Shown: positions 27,554-37,502 of the stretch, piece by piece | Layout of the letters: each line of letters begins with the position of its first letter | Position numbering within the stretch: the first letter of the stretch is position 1 | Assembly (NCBI RefSeq): GCF_009363695.1 | Contig: NZ_CP045403.1 | Span: 3,420,501 to 3,484,500, forward strand | From: Bacillus sp. THAF10 | GTDB lineage: Bacteria; Bacillota; Bacilli; Bacillales; Bacillaceae_I | Direction of reading: 5' to 3' | DNA: 64,000 nt | Notes under the pieces: model-generated | Seen by the model: only the letters and a program-made list of their open reading frames with translations | Databases searched by the model: none | Told to the model about the DNA's origin: nothing | Program-made: the position numbers and the translations under genes

Positions 27554-30428
27554 ATGCTTTACTAACCTTTTCTTTTTCTTGTACCTTTAGCTCCATTCGG
27601 TCTCTATCTCGCAATAGAATGGGACGTAGGTATTGACCAGTATAGGAAGCTTCCACTTCTATCACTTCCTCCGGTGTACCCGTTGCGATAATGGTACCAC
27701 CTTTGTCCCCACCTTCTGGACCAAGGTCGACCATGTAATCCACCGCTTTAATCACATCCAGATTATGCTCAATGACTAGTACGGTATCCCCATTCTCCAC
27801 AAGACGCTGCAGCACCTTAAGTAGTCTTGCAATATCATCCACATGAAGACCTGTCGTTGGTTCATCGAGAATGTAGAGCGAACGACCAGTTGAACGACGG
27901 TGCAACTCAGAAGCTAGCTTCACACGCTGGGCTTCTCCACCTGAGAGCGTGGTTGCCGGCTGACCTAGCGTAATATAGCCAAGACCAACATCATAAATGG
28001 TTTGCAGCTTGCGGCTAATTTTTGGAATGTTTTCAAAGAAGCTCACTGCATCCTCTACAGTCATTTTTAAAATATCATCAATGTTCTTGCCCTTATATTG
28101 CACCTCGAGCGTTTCACGGTTATAGCGCTTGCCATGACAAACCTCACAAGGAACATATACATCTGGCAGGAAATGCATTTCAATTTTAATAATTCCATCA
28201 CCACGGCAGGCTTCACAGCGACCGCCTTTGACGTTAAAACTAAAGCGACCTTTTTTGTAGCCACGAACCTTTGCCTCATTTGTAGAAGCAAACACATCAC
28301 GAATGTCATCAAACACCCCTGTATAGGTGGCTGGATTGGACCTTGGCGTTCGGCCAATTGGCGATTGATCAATATCAATGACCTTATCCAGATAATCGGT
28401 TCCACGAATTTCTTTATGTTCACCTGGCTTTGTTTTCGCATTATGAAGGCGCTGAGCCAGGCTCTTATGCAATATTTCATTGATTAACGTACTTTTTCCA
28501 GATCCAGATACCCCAGTTACCGCCACAAAACAGCCTAGCGGAATTTTCACATCCACATTTTTCAGGTTGTTTTCGTTTGCTCCAATAATCTCAAGATGAC
28601 GATCCTCTACGATTTTCCGTTCTGTTGGTAGTGGAATGAATTTTTTACCTGATAGATATTGGCCTGTCAGGGATTTTGGATCATTCATCACCTCTTCTGG
28701 TGTTCCGGCAGAGATGACTTGGCCTCCGTGCACGCCAGCTCCAGGTCCAATATCCAGCAAATAGTCAGCAGCCATCATCGTGTCTTCATCATGCTCCACG
28801 ACAATAAGGGTGTTGCCAATATCACGCATGCTTTTTAATGTCTGAATAAGACGGTCATTGTCTCGTTGATGAAGTCCAATGGAAGGCTCATCCAGAATAT
28901 AGAGGACACCTGTTAAACGAGAACCAATTTGAGTCGCAAGACGGATACGCTGTGCTTCTCCTCCAGAGAGCGTTCCTGCTGCTCGGCTTAATGTTAAATA
29001 ATCAAGTCCCACATTATTTAAGAAGCCTAGACGCTCTTGGATTTCTCGAAGGATCATGTTAGCAATTTTTCGTTCTTTTTCTGATAGATCTAGTTTGTCA
29101 AAGAAATCGATCGCCTCGACAATCGAATACTTCGTCACATTTCCGATATGCTCTCCGTTGATAAGGACAGATAAGCTTTCCAGCTTCAGACGGTTGCCTT
29201 TACATGCTGGACATGGCTGCTGTGCCATATATTTTTCCATCTGCTCTCTTATGTAATCAGAGCTTGTTTCTCTATAACGTCTTTCCACATTGGGGATAAC
29301 TCCCTCAAACTTAATATAGCTTTCACGAACCTGACCAAAGTCATTTTCATAGCGGAAGTATACTTCTTCCTTTCCACTTCCATAAAGAACTTTATCGAGG
29401 AGATGCTTCGGAATTTCATCCACAGGGATATTCATATCAATTCCATAGTGATTGCAAACAGCTTCAAGCATCTGTGGATAATATTGTGAGCTCGATGGCT
29501 CCCACGGTGCTAGTGCATGTTGTTTTAAACTTAACTTCTTGTTAGGGATGACAAGGTCAATATCCACTTCAAGCTTTGTACCAAGGCCGTCACATTTTTG
29601 GCATGCACCATAAGGGCTGTTAAAAGAAAACATTCTTGGCTCTAGTTCGCCAATGGAAAATCCACATTGGGGACAAGCATGATGCTCACTGAATAAAAGC
29701 TCTTCCTCTCCAATGATATCCACCACCACTTTGCCTTCGCCTAAACGGAGGGCTGTCTCCAGGGAATCAGAAAGACGGGTCGCAACGCCATCTTTTACGA
29801 CGATTCGGTCAATAACGACTTCAATGGAATGCTTCTTGTTTTTTTCGAGTTCGATTTCATCGGTTACTTCGACCATTTCACCATTCACACGTAAACGGAC
29901 ATAGCCTTGCTTTTTAATATCCTCTATTGTTTTCACATGCGTTCCTTTTCGACCTTGAACAACAGGAGCTAAAATTTGAAGCTTCGTCCGCTCTGGATAT
30001 TCCATGATGCGGTCGACCATTTGTTCAATCGTTTGGGAGGAAATTTCAATTCCATGCTTTGGGCAGGTTGGTCGGCCAACTCTGGCAAAAAGCAGACGAA
30101 GATAATCATAGATTTCCGTTACCGTCCCGACTGTTGAACGGGGATTACGACTCGTCGTTTTTTGATCAATGGAAATGGCAGGTGAGAGACCCTCAATAGA
30201 ATCCACATCGGGCTTATCCATTTGACCAAGGAATTGTCGTGCGTAGGCGGAGAGGGACTCGACATACCTACGCTGTCCTTCTGCATAAATAGTATCAAAG
30301 GCAAGGGAACTTTTCCCCGATCCCGAAAGCCCTGTCAGTACCACGAGTTTATCGCGGGGTATCGTTACATCAATATTTTTCAGATTATGGGCTCTGGCCC
30401 CTTTTACAATGATTTTATCCATAGCCAT
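27552..30428 (-). CDS. uvrA: Excinuclease ABC subunit A
   Basis: 958 residues, full length. Two ABC modules are seen: Walker [15 protein letters not shown] near residue 32 and [13 protein letters not shown] near 640, with signatures [12 protein letters not shown] and [12 protein letters not shown]. Zinc-finger Cys pairs are [17 protein letters not shown] and [15 protein letters not shown]. UvrA dimers scan DNA for bulky lesions and load Uvr[11 protein letters not shown] at the start matches the B. subtilis protein. It lies 7 nt after uvrB and is cotranscribed from the LexA-controlled promoter. Confidence 0.99.
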   Translation of the reverse strand: MAMDKIIVKGARAHNLKNIDVTIPRDKLVVLTGLSGSGKSSLAFDTIYAEGQRRYVESLSAYARQFLGQMDKPDVDSIEGLSPAISIDQKTTSRNPRSTVGTVTEIYDYLRLLFARVGRPTCPKHGIEISSQTIEQMVDRIMEYPERTKLQILAPVVQGRKGTHVKTIEDIKKQGYVRLRVNGEMVEVTDEIELEKNKKHSIEVVIDRIVVKDGVATRLSDSLETALRLGEGKVVVDIIGEEELLFSEHHACPQCGFSIGELEPRMFSFNSPYGACQKCDGLGTKLEVDIDLVIPNKKLSLKQHALAPWEPSSSQYYPQMLEAVCNHYGIDMNIPVDEIPKHLLDKVLYGSGKEEVYFRYENDFGQVRESYIKFEGVIPNVERRYRETSSDYIREQMEKYMAQQPCPACKGNRLKLESLSVLINGEHIGNVTKYSIVEAIDFFDKLDLSEKERKIANMILREIQERLGFLNNVGLDYLTLSRAAGTLSGGEAQRIRLATQIGSRLTGVLYILDEPSIGLHQRDNDRLIQTLKSMRDIGNTLIVVEHDEDTMMAADYLLDIGPGAGVHGGQVISAGTPEEVMNDPKSLTGQYLSGKKFIPLPTERKIVEDRHLEIIGANENNLKNVDVKIPLGCFVAVTGVSGSGKSTLINEILHKSLAQRLHNAKTKPGEHKEIRGTDYLDKVIDIDQSPIGRTPRSNPATYTGVFDDIRDVFASTNEAKVRGYKKGRFSFNVKGGRCEACRGDGIIKIEMHFLPDVYVPCEVCHGKRYNRETLEVQYKGKNIDDILKMTVEDAVSFFENIPKISRKLQTIYDVGLGYITLGQPATTLSGGEAQRVKLASELHRRSTGRSLYILDEPTTGLHVDDIARLLKVLQRLVENGDTVLVIEHNLDVIKAVDYMVDLGPEGGDKGGTIIATGTPEEVIEVEASYTGQYLRPILLRDRDRMELKVQEKEKVSKA

Positions 30429-30435
30429 TCCGATT

Positions 30436-32418
30436 TCATCCTTCCGCTTTTAGCTCTAAGATGAGGTCACGAAGCTCGGCTGCTCGCTCGAAATCCAGCG
30501 CCTTGGCTGCATCCTTCATCTCCTGCTCCATGCTTTCTATGAGCTTTTCTCTTTCTTTTTTGTTCTTTGGTCGCAATGGTGATGGAACCTTTCCTTCATA
30601 TCCACCTTCATCCTCTGCTACTAAGGTAGCACGGATAAGTTCCGGTACCTTTTTCTGAATGGTCTTTGGTGTGATTCCATGCTTTAAGTTGAACGCCTCT
30701 TGAATCTCGCGGCGTCGTTTTGTCTCCGATAAAGCAATTTCCATTGATTTTGTTATTTTATCTGCATACATGATAACCTGGCCATTTGCATTACGCGCTG
30801 CCCGCCCTATTGTTTGGATGAGGGAGCGTTCAGAACGCAGGAAGCCCTCTTTGTCTGCATCTAAAATAGCAACAAGCGAGACCTCTGGAATATCAAGTCC
30901 TTCCCTCAAGAGGTTGATTCCAATGAGCACATCATGCTTTCCAAGACGCAGCTCTCGGATAATCTCAATTCTCTCTAGCGTTTTGATTTCAGAATGCAAA
31001 TACGCTACTTTAATGCCAAGTTCTTTAAGGTAGGCTGTAAGATCCTCGGACATTTTTTTTGTAAGGGTAGTGACAAGCACTCTTTCGTTCTTTTTCGTCC
31101 GCTCGTGAATTTCCCCAATCAGGTCGTCAATTTGCCCTTTTATTGGACGAACATCCACTGTTGGATCAAGCAAGCCTGTTGGACGAATGATTTGCTCCAC
31201 CATTTTCGGTGAGTGCTCCAGTTCATAAGGTCCTGGAGTTGCAGAAACATACAGACTCTGTCCAGCCTTTTCTTCAAACTCCTCAAAACGGAGTGGACGG
31301 TTGTCTTTAGCAGAAGGAAGACGGAAGCCGTGATCGACAAGCACCTGCTTTCGTGCCTGGTCCCCATTAAACATTCCTCTCACTTGTGGCAAGGTCACAT
31401 GCGACTCATCTATTACCAGCAGGAAATCCTTTGGGAAGAAATCTATCAATGTGTAAGGAGTAGAGCCTGCCGGTCGTAGCGTTAAATGTCTGGAATAGTT
31501 CTCAATTCCTGAGCAAAAACCCATCTCTGCCATCATTTCCAGGTCATAGCGTGTGCGCTGTTCGAGGCGCTGCGCTTCTAAGAGCTGACCCGCTTCTCGA
31601 AGTTCTTCTAAACGCTCTTCTAACTCCGCCTGAATGTTCACAATCGCTTTTTTCATTTTTTCCTCACGGGTAACGAAGTGGGAAGCAGGGAAAATGGAGA
31701 CATGCGTGCGGTCGCCAAGAATTTCTCCTGTTAAGGCATCCACCTCTCTGATTCTGTCTATCTCATCTCCGAAAAATTCCACTCGAATGCAGTGTTCATC
31801 ACGTGATGCCGGGAAAATCTCGACCACATCACCTCGAACACGGAACGTTCCACGCTTAAAATCAATATCATTTCTCGCATATTGAATATCTACTAGGTCA
31901 CGGAGAAGAACATTACGTTCCTTTTCCATGCCTGGACGAAGAGAAACGACAAGGTCACGATATTCTTCCGGTGACCCTAAACCATAGATGCAGGATACAC
32001 TGGCAATGATAATAACATCGTTTCGCTCAAAAAGAGCTGCCGTTGCCGAGTGGCGCAGCTTATCAATTTCATCGTTTATGCTTGCATCCTTTTCAATAAA
32101 TGTATCGGTAGAGGGAACATAGGCCTCTGGTTGATAGTAATCATAGTAACTGACAAAGTATTCTACTGCATTGTTAGGAAAAAACTCTTTAAACTCGCTA
32201 TACAACTGGCCTGCCAACGTTTTGTTATGGGCAATGATTAGTGTCGGTTTGTTGACAGCCTTTATCACGTTGGAAACGGTAAAGGTTTTTCCTGTACCAG
32301 TGGCTCCAAGCAGTGTTTGATGCTTTTTTCCATTATTGATGCCTTCCACTATCTCTGCAATGGCGGTTGGCTGATCCCCGCCCGGCTGATAACCGGACAC
32401 TAATTCAAACTGTTCCAT
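30436..32418 (-). CDS. uvrB: Excinuclease ABC subunit B
   Basis: 660 residues from ATG 32418. The helicase-like core has Walker [14 protein letters not shown], the beta-hairpin region [16 protein letters not shown]-like IDESHV, motif [11 protein letters not shown], and the C-terminal UVR motif ([22 protein letters not shown]) that binds UvrC. UvrB verifies damage and recruits UvrC. The longer frame (nine extra codons) overlaps the GGAGG signal, so the internal ATG is used. The N-terminus [16 protein letters not shown] is typical. Confidence 0.98.
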   Translation of the reverse strand: MEQFELVSGYQPGGDQPTAIAEIVEGINNGKKHQTLLGATGTGKTFTVSNVIKAVNKPTLIIAHNKTLAGQLYSEFKEFFPNNAVEYFVSYYDYYQPEAYVPSTDTFIEKDASINDEIDKLRHSATAALFERNDVIIIASVSCIYGLGSPEEYRDLVVSLRPGMEKERNVLLRDLVDIQYARNDIDFKRGTFRVRGDVVEIFPASRDEHCIRVEFFGDEIDRIREVDALTGEILGDRTHVSIFPASHFVTREEKMKKAIVNIQAELEERLEELREAGQLLEAQRLEQRTRYDLEMMAEMGFCSGIENYSRHLTLRPAGSTPYTLIDFFPKDFLLVIDESHVTLPQVRGMFNGDQARKQVLVDHGFRLPSAKDNRPLRFEEFEEKAGQSLYVSATPGPYELEHSPKMVEQIIRPTGLLDPTVDVRPIKGQIDDLIGEIHERTKKNERVLVTTLTKKMSEDLTAYLKELGIKVAYLHSEIKTLERIEIIRELRLGKHDVLIGINLLREGLDIPEVSLVAILDADKEGFLRSERSLIQTIGRAARNANGQVIMYADKITKSMEIALSETKRRREIQEAFNLKHGITPKTIQKKVPELIRATLVAEDEGGYEGKVPSPLRPKNKKEREKLIESMEQEMKDAAKALDFERAAELRDLILELKAEG

Positions 32419-32460
32419 CCACAAAAAGCCTCCATTTCCGTTCAACTGTTTTCTACCAAT

Positions 32461-32510
32461 ATTCTACCACATTCCTACTGTAAAACAAGAAATATGCGAA
32501 CTTATATTCG
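32461..32510 (-). promoter_or_regulatory. uvrBA promoter with LexA (SOS) box
   Basis: Extended -10 TGG-TAGAAT (32461-32466), 16-nt spacer, weak -35 TTGTTT (32483-32488). CGAAC-TTAT-ATTCG (32497-32510) matches the B. subtilis LexA/DinR box CGAAC-N4-GTTCG at 9 of 10 positions, just upstream of the -35. Confidence 0.8.
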
Positions 32511-32634
32511 GTTTTTCATTTTTTTCGGTTACTTGTTTGTCTATACCCGCTTATGTTGCGATTTATAGGTTCATTCTATATTGTTATCATTGTCAGTATT
32601 TTAGGTTCGGAAACCGATTTTTGGAGGATTTGTC

Positions 32635-33129
32635 ATGAAAAAGTTTTTGTTGGTAGCTTTTTGTTGGTGTTTAGTGCTCGGATTGGTTGGCTGTGCAGGG
32701 GAAATTCCAGATGTTGAGTTAGCTTTTGACTATTTGGATGATCGAGCTTTTGTGGATGCTGGTGATGGTGGTCAGTTAACCTACAGTGAGATAGATGGGG
32801 AATATGTGCATGATTTTATTAAGGAAAACAAGGATAAATCTGTGCGTTGGACGGCAACGGTGGTAAGGGTGGACAGCGAAACGACGATAGAGCTAGGTGA
32901 GCCTCTGCTACCCTCTATTCTCGTTACTTTTTCGGAGGAGTTTGAGGAAAAGGTTGCTGTAGGTGATGTGTTGACCTTTCGTGGCGTGCTGATCGGTTAC
33001 GGCGAGACGTTCGGAAAGGATCCTGTGTGGGTGGTGCGTCCGGCGCAGGTGGAGGAAACGACTGCTGAAGAGCTCGCGGAGCTGGAGGCTTACCAGGAAA
33101 AGGCGCGGGGGGTTGTTGGTGGAGAGTGA
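32635..33129 (+). CDS. Putative lipoprotein, possible OB-fold
   Basis: 164 residues. Signal peptide with a good lipobox: LVLGLVGCAG, so the mature protein starts at Cys20. Residues 45-135 alternate short strands (SVRWTATVVRVDSE, ILVTFSEEFEEKVAVGDVLTFRGVLIGYG) in a pattern resembling tRNA_anti-like OB-fold lipoproteins. I do not recognise the family with certainty. The C-terminus is an acidic helix. GGAGG lies 7 nt before the ATG. It is divergent from uvrB and followed by a purine-rich run and the 21-bp array, with no terminator before the array. Confidence 0.75.
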   Translation: MKKFLLVAFCWCLVLGLVGCAGEIPDVELAFDYLDDRAFVDAGDGGQLTYSEIDGEYVHDFIKENKDKSVRWTATVVRVDSETTIELGEPLLPSILVTFSEEFEEKVAVGDVLTFRGVLIGYGETFGKDPVWVVRPAQVEETTAEELAELEAYQEKARGVVGGE

Positions 33130-33180
33130 GGTAGATGGATGAGGAGTGAGTGAGGTAGGTGTGGTAGATGGGGGTAGATG

Positions 33181-33472
33181 GGGAAGTGTCGCAATAAACC
33201 TGGGAAGTGTCACAATACCTCGAGAAAGTGTTGCAATAACTCCGAAAAGTGTCACAATAACTCGGGAAAGTGTTACAATAACTCCGAAAAGTGTCACAAT
33301 AACTCGGGAAAGTGTCGCAATAACTCGGGAAAGTGTCGCAATAACTCGGGAGAGTGTCGCAATAACTTGGGAAAGTGTTGCAATAACCCCGGATAGTGAT
33401 GCAATAACTCCAGAAAGTGATGCAATAACTCCGGATAGTGATGCAATAACCACCCAAAGTCATCCAATCCCC
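33181..33472 (+). repeat. Tandem array iii: 13 exact-length 21-bp units plus a degenerate 14th
   Basis: Thirteen consecutive units from 33181 to 33453, each exactly 21 bp, share the core AGTG(T/A)(C/T)(G/A)CAATAAC. Examples are AAGTGTCGCAATAACTCGG, AAGTGTCACAATAACTCGG and TAGTGATGCAATAACTCC. Substitutions are frequent but there is no insertion or deletion. Four of six frames stay open because the period is a multiple of three. It lies between the lipoprotein stop and the csbA terminator. Before it, 33130-33180 is a G/A-rich run with GGTAGATGG repeats. The unit equals that of array i (5884-5965). Confidence 0.95.
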
Positions 33473-33504
33473 CTGCTCACCCAGCTTATCCGGGATTTTC
33501 CCAC

Positions 33505-33533
33505 CAAAAAAGCAGCCCCGCGGCTGCTTTTTT
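33505..33533. terminator. Bidirectional terminator after csbA and array iii
   Basis: GCAGCC and GGCTGC around CCGC, flanked by A6 and T6 (33506-33533); overlaps the csbA stop codon. Confidence 0.92.
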
Positions 33534-33763
33534 CACTTAAATTTCCCTACCATCCGCCGTGCGTACCAAAATCCAATGGCAAGTGACACGATATCCACTA
33601 AAATAATGTACCATTCGTTGCCGTGACCTTTGTAAATAGAAACCACCAACAATGCCACAGCCAACCCTGTTCCCACATACAGGCTATAGGTAACCCGGGT
33701 GAACAGCACAACTAACAAGGCTGGTACAAAAACTGCTAATAACACTTTTACTAACAAACCCAC
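33533..33763 (-). CDS. csbA: CsbA family membrane protein
   Basis: 76 residues with two or three membrane spans (LLAVFVPALLVVLFTRVTYSLYV, GLAVALLVVSIY, IILVDIVSLAIGFWYA). It matches B. subtilis CsbA in length, the VVLFTRVT segment and position near uvrB. In B. subtilis csbA is SigB-dependent; I see no clear SigB promoter here. Start is uncertain: GTG at 33763 lies 2 nt after GAGGTA, while TTG at 33757 has better spacing (8 nt) and may be the true start. Function is unknown. Confidence 0.8.
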   Translation of the reverse strand: MGLLVKVLLAVFVPALLVVLFTRVTYSLYVGTGLAVALLVVSIYKGHGNEWYIILVDIVSLAIGFWYARRMVGKFK

Positions 33764-33823
33764 TACCTCATTTCCACAGTACCGAAAATTCTACTAGTGC
33801 TAGTATAGCAGTTTTTCACAGCA

Positions 33824-34420
33824 TCAATCTACTGGAATAGCCACGATTTCTTGGACCTTATCTCCAAAAACATCGTAAATGACCGTTTCTCCATTTTCTT
33901 TTTTATAGACAACGGCATAGCCTGCGACAAGATGATTGTCATCGTAATCTACAAACACCTGCATCCCCATCTTCCCAGATTTAAAGCCTTCCACATCAAA
34001 TCCATCCATGTCTGTAATAAACTGATAGCCTTCCTCTAACGGATAATCGTAGCGATGAATATCATAAATAGGCTCGCTGTCCATGGCACCTTCCACTTCT
34101 GAGTAGTCAGTTCCAAGCCGCGTCCAAACCTCTTCCTGACTCATTCCTACATAGAGGCTGTCTATCATTTCCTTAGCGGAAGGGTGGCTGGCTAGCTCTT
34201 GTTCAGCCGGCTTTAAAAATCCATAGACTGCACCTGAAAAAATAAGAAGAAGAAGAAAACTTAGAACAAGCCGCGGTTTTCCCCACCACTTCTTGCGCCT
34301 TTTTGCGCCTTCAATTCGTTCTAAGATACGCTGGCGATCTATTTGTGTAAACAAGGAGTTGGGGGAAATATAGTCATCCAATTGCTTTTTAAAGTGTTCG
34401 CTTTCTGGATTCCTGTTCAT
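33824..34420 (-). CDS. Probable anti-sigma factor, single-pass membrane protein with SmpA-like outer domain
   Basis: 198 residues. A cytoplasmic N-terminal helical region (about 1-48) precedes one membrane span (RLVLSFLLLLIFSGAVYGFL, about 50-70). The extracytoplasmic part contains MIDSLYVGMSQEEVWTRLG, resembling the SmpA/OmlA (BamE-like) repeat that starts many small lipoprotein folds, and then a strand-rich domain. Overlap of its start with the 3' end of the ECF sigma gene by 32 nt strongly implies it is the cognate anti-sigma. It lacks an obvious ZAS Zn motif. The signal sensed is unknown. Confidence 0.75.
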   Translation of the reverse strand: MNRNPESEHFKKQLDDYISPNSLFTQIDRQRILERIEGAKRRKKWWGKPRLVLSFLLLLIFSGAVYGFLKPAEQELASHPSAKEMIDSLYVGMSQEEVWTRLGTDYSEVEGAMDSEPIYDIHRYDYPLEEGYQFITDMDGFDVEGFKSGKMGMQVFVDYDDNHLVAGYAVVYKKENGETVIYDVFGDKVQEIVAIPVD

Positions 34421-34946
34421 AGCTGTTTCCTCCTTCCACCATGTATTCTTTTATTTTTTCGCGACCTCTTCGTAAACGGGTTTTTACAGTATTTGAATTT
34501 AAGGTGAGCAAATCTGAAATCTCTTCTACGGAAAAATCTCGATAATAATGTAATATAAGTACTTCTCTATATTTTAGCGGTAGAAGCATCACCACTTGTG
34601 CAAGCTGTCTGCGTTCTTCTGTTTGCACCACCATTTCCTCTGGCAGTGTTCCAACCGAGAGAAGCGGTTGTACAAGCTGTTGAACACGGTGCTTCAAGCT
34701 ACTTAAGTAGTCCTTACAAGTGTTAATGGCAATTCGATATATCCACGTTTTCATTGTGCTATCGCCTCTAAAAAGGGGCAGGTTTTTGTAAACCTTTACA
34801 AACACCTCCTGAGACAGGTCATCCACCACACTATGATTGCGGACATAGGTGAAAATGAGGCGCTTGATTTCTTCCCCGAACTGATCCATGGCCCAGACAA
34901 CCATTTCTTCCCGCTTGTCCTCTGACATTTCCTTTTCCCTCCCCAT
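34389..34946 (-). CDS. ECF RNA polymerase sigma factor
   Basis: 185 residues. Region 2 (VVDDLSQEVFVKVYKNLPLFRGDSTMKTWIYRIAINTCKDYL) and region 4 (LPLKYREVLILHYYRDFSVEEISDLL then NTVKTRLRRGREKI) are intact, as in Bacillus SigW/V/X-type sigmas. The open frame extends upstream to 35042, but that part is MITE copy D sequence. ATG at 34946 has GGAGG 6 nt upstream, and a second ATG at 34928 is also well placed. It should control its own operon: a matching promoter (35126-35152) lies on the far side of the MITE. Confidence 0.92.
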   Translation of the reverse strand: MGREKEMSEDKREEMVVWAMDQFGEEIKRLIFTYVRNHSVVDDLSQEVFVKVYKNLPLFRGDSTMKTWIYRIAINTCKDYLSSLKHRVQQLVQPLLSVGTLPEEMVVQTEERRQLAQVVMLLPLKYREVLILHYYRDFSVEEISDLLTLNSNTVKTRLRRGREKIKEYMVEGGNSYEQESRKRTL

Positions 34947-34963
34947 TAGCTCCCTCCCTTTTT

Positions 34964-35124
34964 TTATTGTTGGCTGTTTTCGCAAAATTTTGTTGCAACT
35001 GCGTATAGTTATGAAAGCCGTCATGGAGGTAGATTTAAACATATGGCAATTTTTCTGAGTAAGTCTTAAAGTCGACTTTTTCTTAGGTTTTTAGCAACAA
35101 TTTTTAGAAAAGAGCTTTATTGTT
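34964..35124 (+). repeat. MITE-like element, copy D, with perfect 8-bp target duplication
   Basis: The element is 34972-35116 (145 bp). Left end GGCTGTTTTCGCAAAA, right end TTTTTAGAAAAGAGCT; the two are imperfect inverted repeats (GCTNTTTTC...TTGTTGC). It is flanked by identical TTATTGTT at 34964-34971 and 35117-35124. It lies between the ECF promoter (-10 at 35126-35129) and the sigma gene ribosome-binding site, so it forms nearly the whole 5' leader. Confidence 0.93.
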
Positions 35125-35125
35125 T

Positions 35126-35152
35126 GACGGCTTGGAGTACGAGTCGGTTTCA
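35126..35152 (-). promoter_or_regulatory. ECF-type promoter for the sigma/anti-sigma operon
   Basis: TGAAAC (35147-35152), 17-nt spacer, CGTC (35126-35129), the pattern of SigX/SigV-like ECF promoters. The expected start (about 35118-35121) falls in the copy D target duplication. Confidence 0.7.
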
Positions 35153-35157
35153 TTTTA

Positions 35158-35187
35158 AGAAAAAATAAACCACCCATAATAGGTGGC
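35158..35187 (-). terminator. Terminator of PilZ-like gene
   Basis: Minus strand CCACC-TATTATG-GGTGG then T-rich tail; 14 nt past the stop. Short stem, moderate strength. Confidence 0.7.
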
Positions 35188-35199
35188 TTCATTCAAATG

Positions 35200-35631
35200 C
35201 TATTCTATTTCCACTGCAGTCTCTGTGACGCTACGCAACTTCTTCTGCTTGTTTGCCAGCTGGATTTTGTTTACAAGCGTAAGAATATCCTGCTCATCTT
35301 TGTCTGTCTCTCTATGTAATTCTACTAAATAGGTATACTTTCTTTTTTTGGCATTGGCGTGCATGCCGAGTATGGATGCTTTCATGATTAGATCCTGTCC
35401 AGCAACGGTAAACCGTATTCCCAGGACTACATTACTATTTTCAGGAATTTGCACTCGACAAATAAACCGTAGCTTCTCTGCACTTAATTCTTCTAAGTAA
35501 ATTTTTGTTTTTCCAGTCGTGACCGGCATTTCATTCACACTTACGATAGACATGTAACCGACAACATATTGTCTGGTCCGATACAGCTTTTCGAGCATCC
35601 ATTTATTATCCGTAGTTATTTGATCTGGCAC
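35200..35631 (-). CDS. PilZ-like domain protein
   Basis: 143 residues, cytoplasmic. Strand-rich core (YLEELSAEKLRFICRVQIPENSNVVLGIRFTVAGQDL) resembles a PilZ beta-barrel, with LEELSAEKLRF in the place of the D/NxSxxG motif. The c-di-GMP-binding RxxxR is not clear (YRTRQY near the N-terminus is a candidate), so it may be a degenerate PilZ that does not bind c-di-GMP. Starts at GTG (35631), 4 nt after GGGGGAG. It is monocistronic with its own terminator. No motility or cyclase gene is nearby. Confidence 0.6.
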   Translation of the reverse strand: MPDQITTDNKWMLEKLYRTRQYVVGYMSIVSVNEMPVTTGKTKIYLEELSAEKLRFICRVQIPENSNVVLGIRFTVAGQDLIMKASILGMHANAKKRKYTYLVELHRETDKDEQDILTLVNKIQLANKQKKLRSVTETAVEIE

Positions 35632-35737
35632 AAGACTCCCCCTAGTTCCCTTTTGGCGCTTTTTGATTATTATCGGAACAAAGGCATATAATTTTTAGAC
35701 AAATCGGAATTTATCGGATAAAATAGGTATTTTGCAT

Positions 35738-35775
35738 TAAAAAATACCCAAAACTTACCGTTTGTAAGCTTTGGG
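35738..35775 (-). terminator. Terminator of prfC
   Basis: CCCAAAACTTAC (35747-35758) pairs with GTAAGCTTTGGG (35764-35775) at 11 of 12 positions; A6 run at 35739-35744 gives the T-tract. Confidence 0.88.
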
Positions 35776-35781
35776 CACCTC

Positions 35782-37353
35782 TTATTCTTCTGCCATTATA
35801 TCAATTAGACCCACATCAGGGTTTTTATCTTTAAACCATCGTAACGCAAAGTCGCTGTCAAATAGCGCCACATATTGTTCGTTACGGTCCTTCACTAAAA
35901 TATTTCGCGAGTCAAATAGGGAAGTGTCCACATCCTGCTTTTCGAGCCAGCGCGGAATTTTTGAGCCTATCATGGTGTATACCACTTCCACGTTGTACTC
36001 ACCCTTCATTCGGTACTCAAACACATCGAGCTGAAGCTGCCCAACGGCACCGAGAATGTACGCGTCTGTTCCATATTGACGGAACAGCTGAATTGCACCC
36101 TCCTGCACAAGCTGGGTTATCCCTTTACCGAATTGCTTCCCTTTCATTACGTTTTTCGCTTCCACTTTTACAAAAAGCTCAGGAGCAAACGTTGGGATTT
36201 CATCAAACTCCACATTCTGATTGCCACCAAACAACGAATCCCCAATTTGGTATACGCCTGGATCATAAATTCCGATAATATCCCCAGGGTAAGCCTGATC
36301 GACCGTTTCACGATCCGATGCTAGGAATTGCTGGGACTGAGTCATCTTAATGGCCTTTCCAGTACGACTAACCGTTACTGTCATGCCACGCTCAAACACG
36401 CCAGAGCAGATTCTTAAAAATGCAAGACGATCTCGGTGCGCTGGATTCATGTTTGCTTGGATTTTAAAAATAAATCCAGAGAACTCAGGCGACCCAGGTT
36501 CCACTTTGTCTGTTTCTGTTTGACGAGGCTGCGGCTCACTTGCCAAGTCAAGGAACGTACGGAAGAACATTTCCACACCGAAGTTCGAAATCGCACTTCC
36601 GAAAAACACTGGTGTTTGCAAGCCATTTTTTACTTTTTCGATGTCAAAATCATTGCCAGCTTCCTCAAGCAGCTCAAAATCCTCTTTGGCTTGAATGAAC
36701 GTTGGATGAGTGGAAATTTCCTCGACAGCGTCAAGTTCAGTAAACGGAATACGGTCTTCCTCATCCTTCCCTTGGTAGCGAATGAACACTTCATTATAAC
36801 GGTCATACACACCTAAGAAGCGTTTCCCCATTCCCACCGGCCAGTTCATCGCATACGATTCAATGCCAAGCACCTCTTCAATTTCCTCGAGAAGCGCAAG
36901 TGGCTCTTTTCCTTCACGATCGAGCTTGTTGATGAACGTGAAAATCGGAATCCCGCGCATACGACATACCTTGAAAAGCTTAATCGTCTGCGGCTCGACC
37001 CCTTTGGTGCAGTCGATTATCATCACCGCACTATCGACCGCAGTTAACGTACGGTACGTATCTTCACTGAAATCTTCGTGGCCTGGCGTATCAAGGATAT
37101 TGATGTGTTTATCCATATATTCAAAGCTCATAACACTTGAAGTAACGGAAATTCCACGTTTTTTCTCAATCTCCATCCAGTCAGAGGTCGCAAACTTTCC
37201 AGATTTTTTCCCTTTTACGGTACCTGCTGACCTTATGACATTACCAAATAACAGCAGCTTCTCCGTTAACGTTGTTTTCCCCGCATCTGGATGCGAGATA
37301 ATCGCAAACGTTCGGCGGCGGTCTATTTCTTTATTTAAAAGTTCTTGTTTCAC
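35782..37353 (-). CDS. prfC: Peptide chain release factor 3
   Basis: 523 residues. GTPase motifs G1 ([12 protein letters not shown]), G3 ([14 protein letters not shown]) and G4 (NKLDREG) are intact. The class II RF3 insert [16 protein letters not shown] distinguishes it from EF-G. RF3 recycles RF1/RF2 from the ribosome after termination; prfB (RF2) is also in the window. B. subtilis lacks a standard prfC as far as I recall, so its presence here is a lineage trait worth noting. Translation starts at GTG (37353) after AGGTACAAACA. Monocistronic. Confidence 0.96.
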   Translation of the reverse strand: MKQELLNKEIDRRRTFAIISHPDAGKTTLTEKLLLFGNVIRSAGTVKGKKSGKFATSDWMEIEKKRGISVTSSVMSFEYMDKHINILDTPGHEDFSEDTYRTLTAVDSAVMIIDCTKGVEPQTIKLFKVCRMRGIPIFTFINKLDREGKEPLALLEEIEEVLGIESYAMNWPVGMGKRFLGVYDRYNEVFIRYQGKDEEDRIPFTELDAVEEISTHPTFIQAKEDFELLEEAGNDFDIEKVKNGLQTPVFFGSAISNFGVEMFFRTFLDLASEPQPRQTETDKVEPGSPEFSGFIFKIQANMNPAHRDRLAFLRICSGVFERGMTVTVSRTGKAIKMTQSQQFLASDRETVDQAYPGDIIGIYDPGVYQIGDSLFGGNQNVEFDEIPTFAPELFVKVEAKNVMKGKQFGKGITQLVQEGAIQLFRQYGTDAYILGAVGQLQLDVFEYRMKGEYNVEVVYTMIGSKIPRWLEKQDVDTSLFDSRNILVKDRNEQYVALFDSDFALRWFKDKNPDVGLIDIMAEE

Positions 37354-37502
37354 TGTTTGTACCTGCCTCTCAAAAATTACACAATAGTGTTATTATAGCA
37401 GAAACTAAGGGGAGAAAAATATAGTCATTTCGCTGGAAACCTATTTCAAATTTTTCGGTTATCGAGTATACTATTTGTAAATATATGTTAGAGGTGATAA
37501 AA

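Noticed and set aside
33146..33586. 146-codon plus-strand and 180-codon minus-strand frames across the 21-bp array (heptapeptide repeats)
   Set aside because: The frames stay open only because the unit is 21 bp and lacks stops. Several frames on both strands are open at once, substitutions change residues freely, no ribosome-binding site precedes them, and one frame runs through the csbA terminator.
34946..35042. 32-residue N-terminal extension of the ECF sigma factor
   Set aside because: It is encoded mainly by MITE copy D. ATG 34946 has a proper Shine-Dalgarno and gives the usual sigma length.
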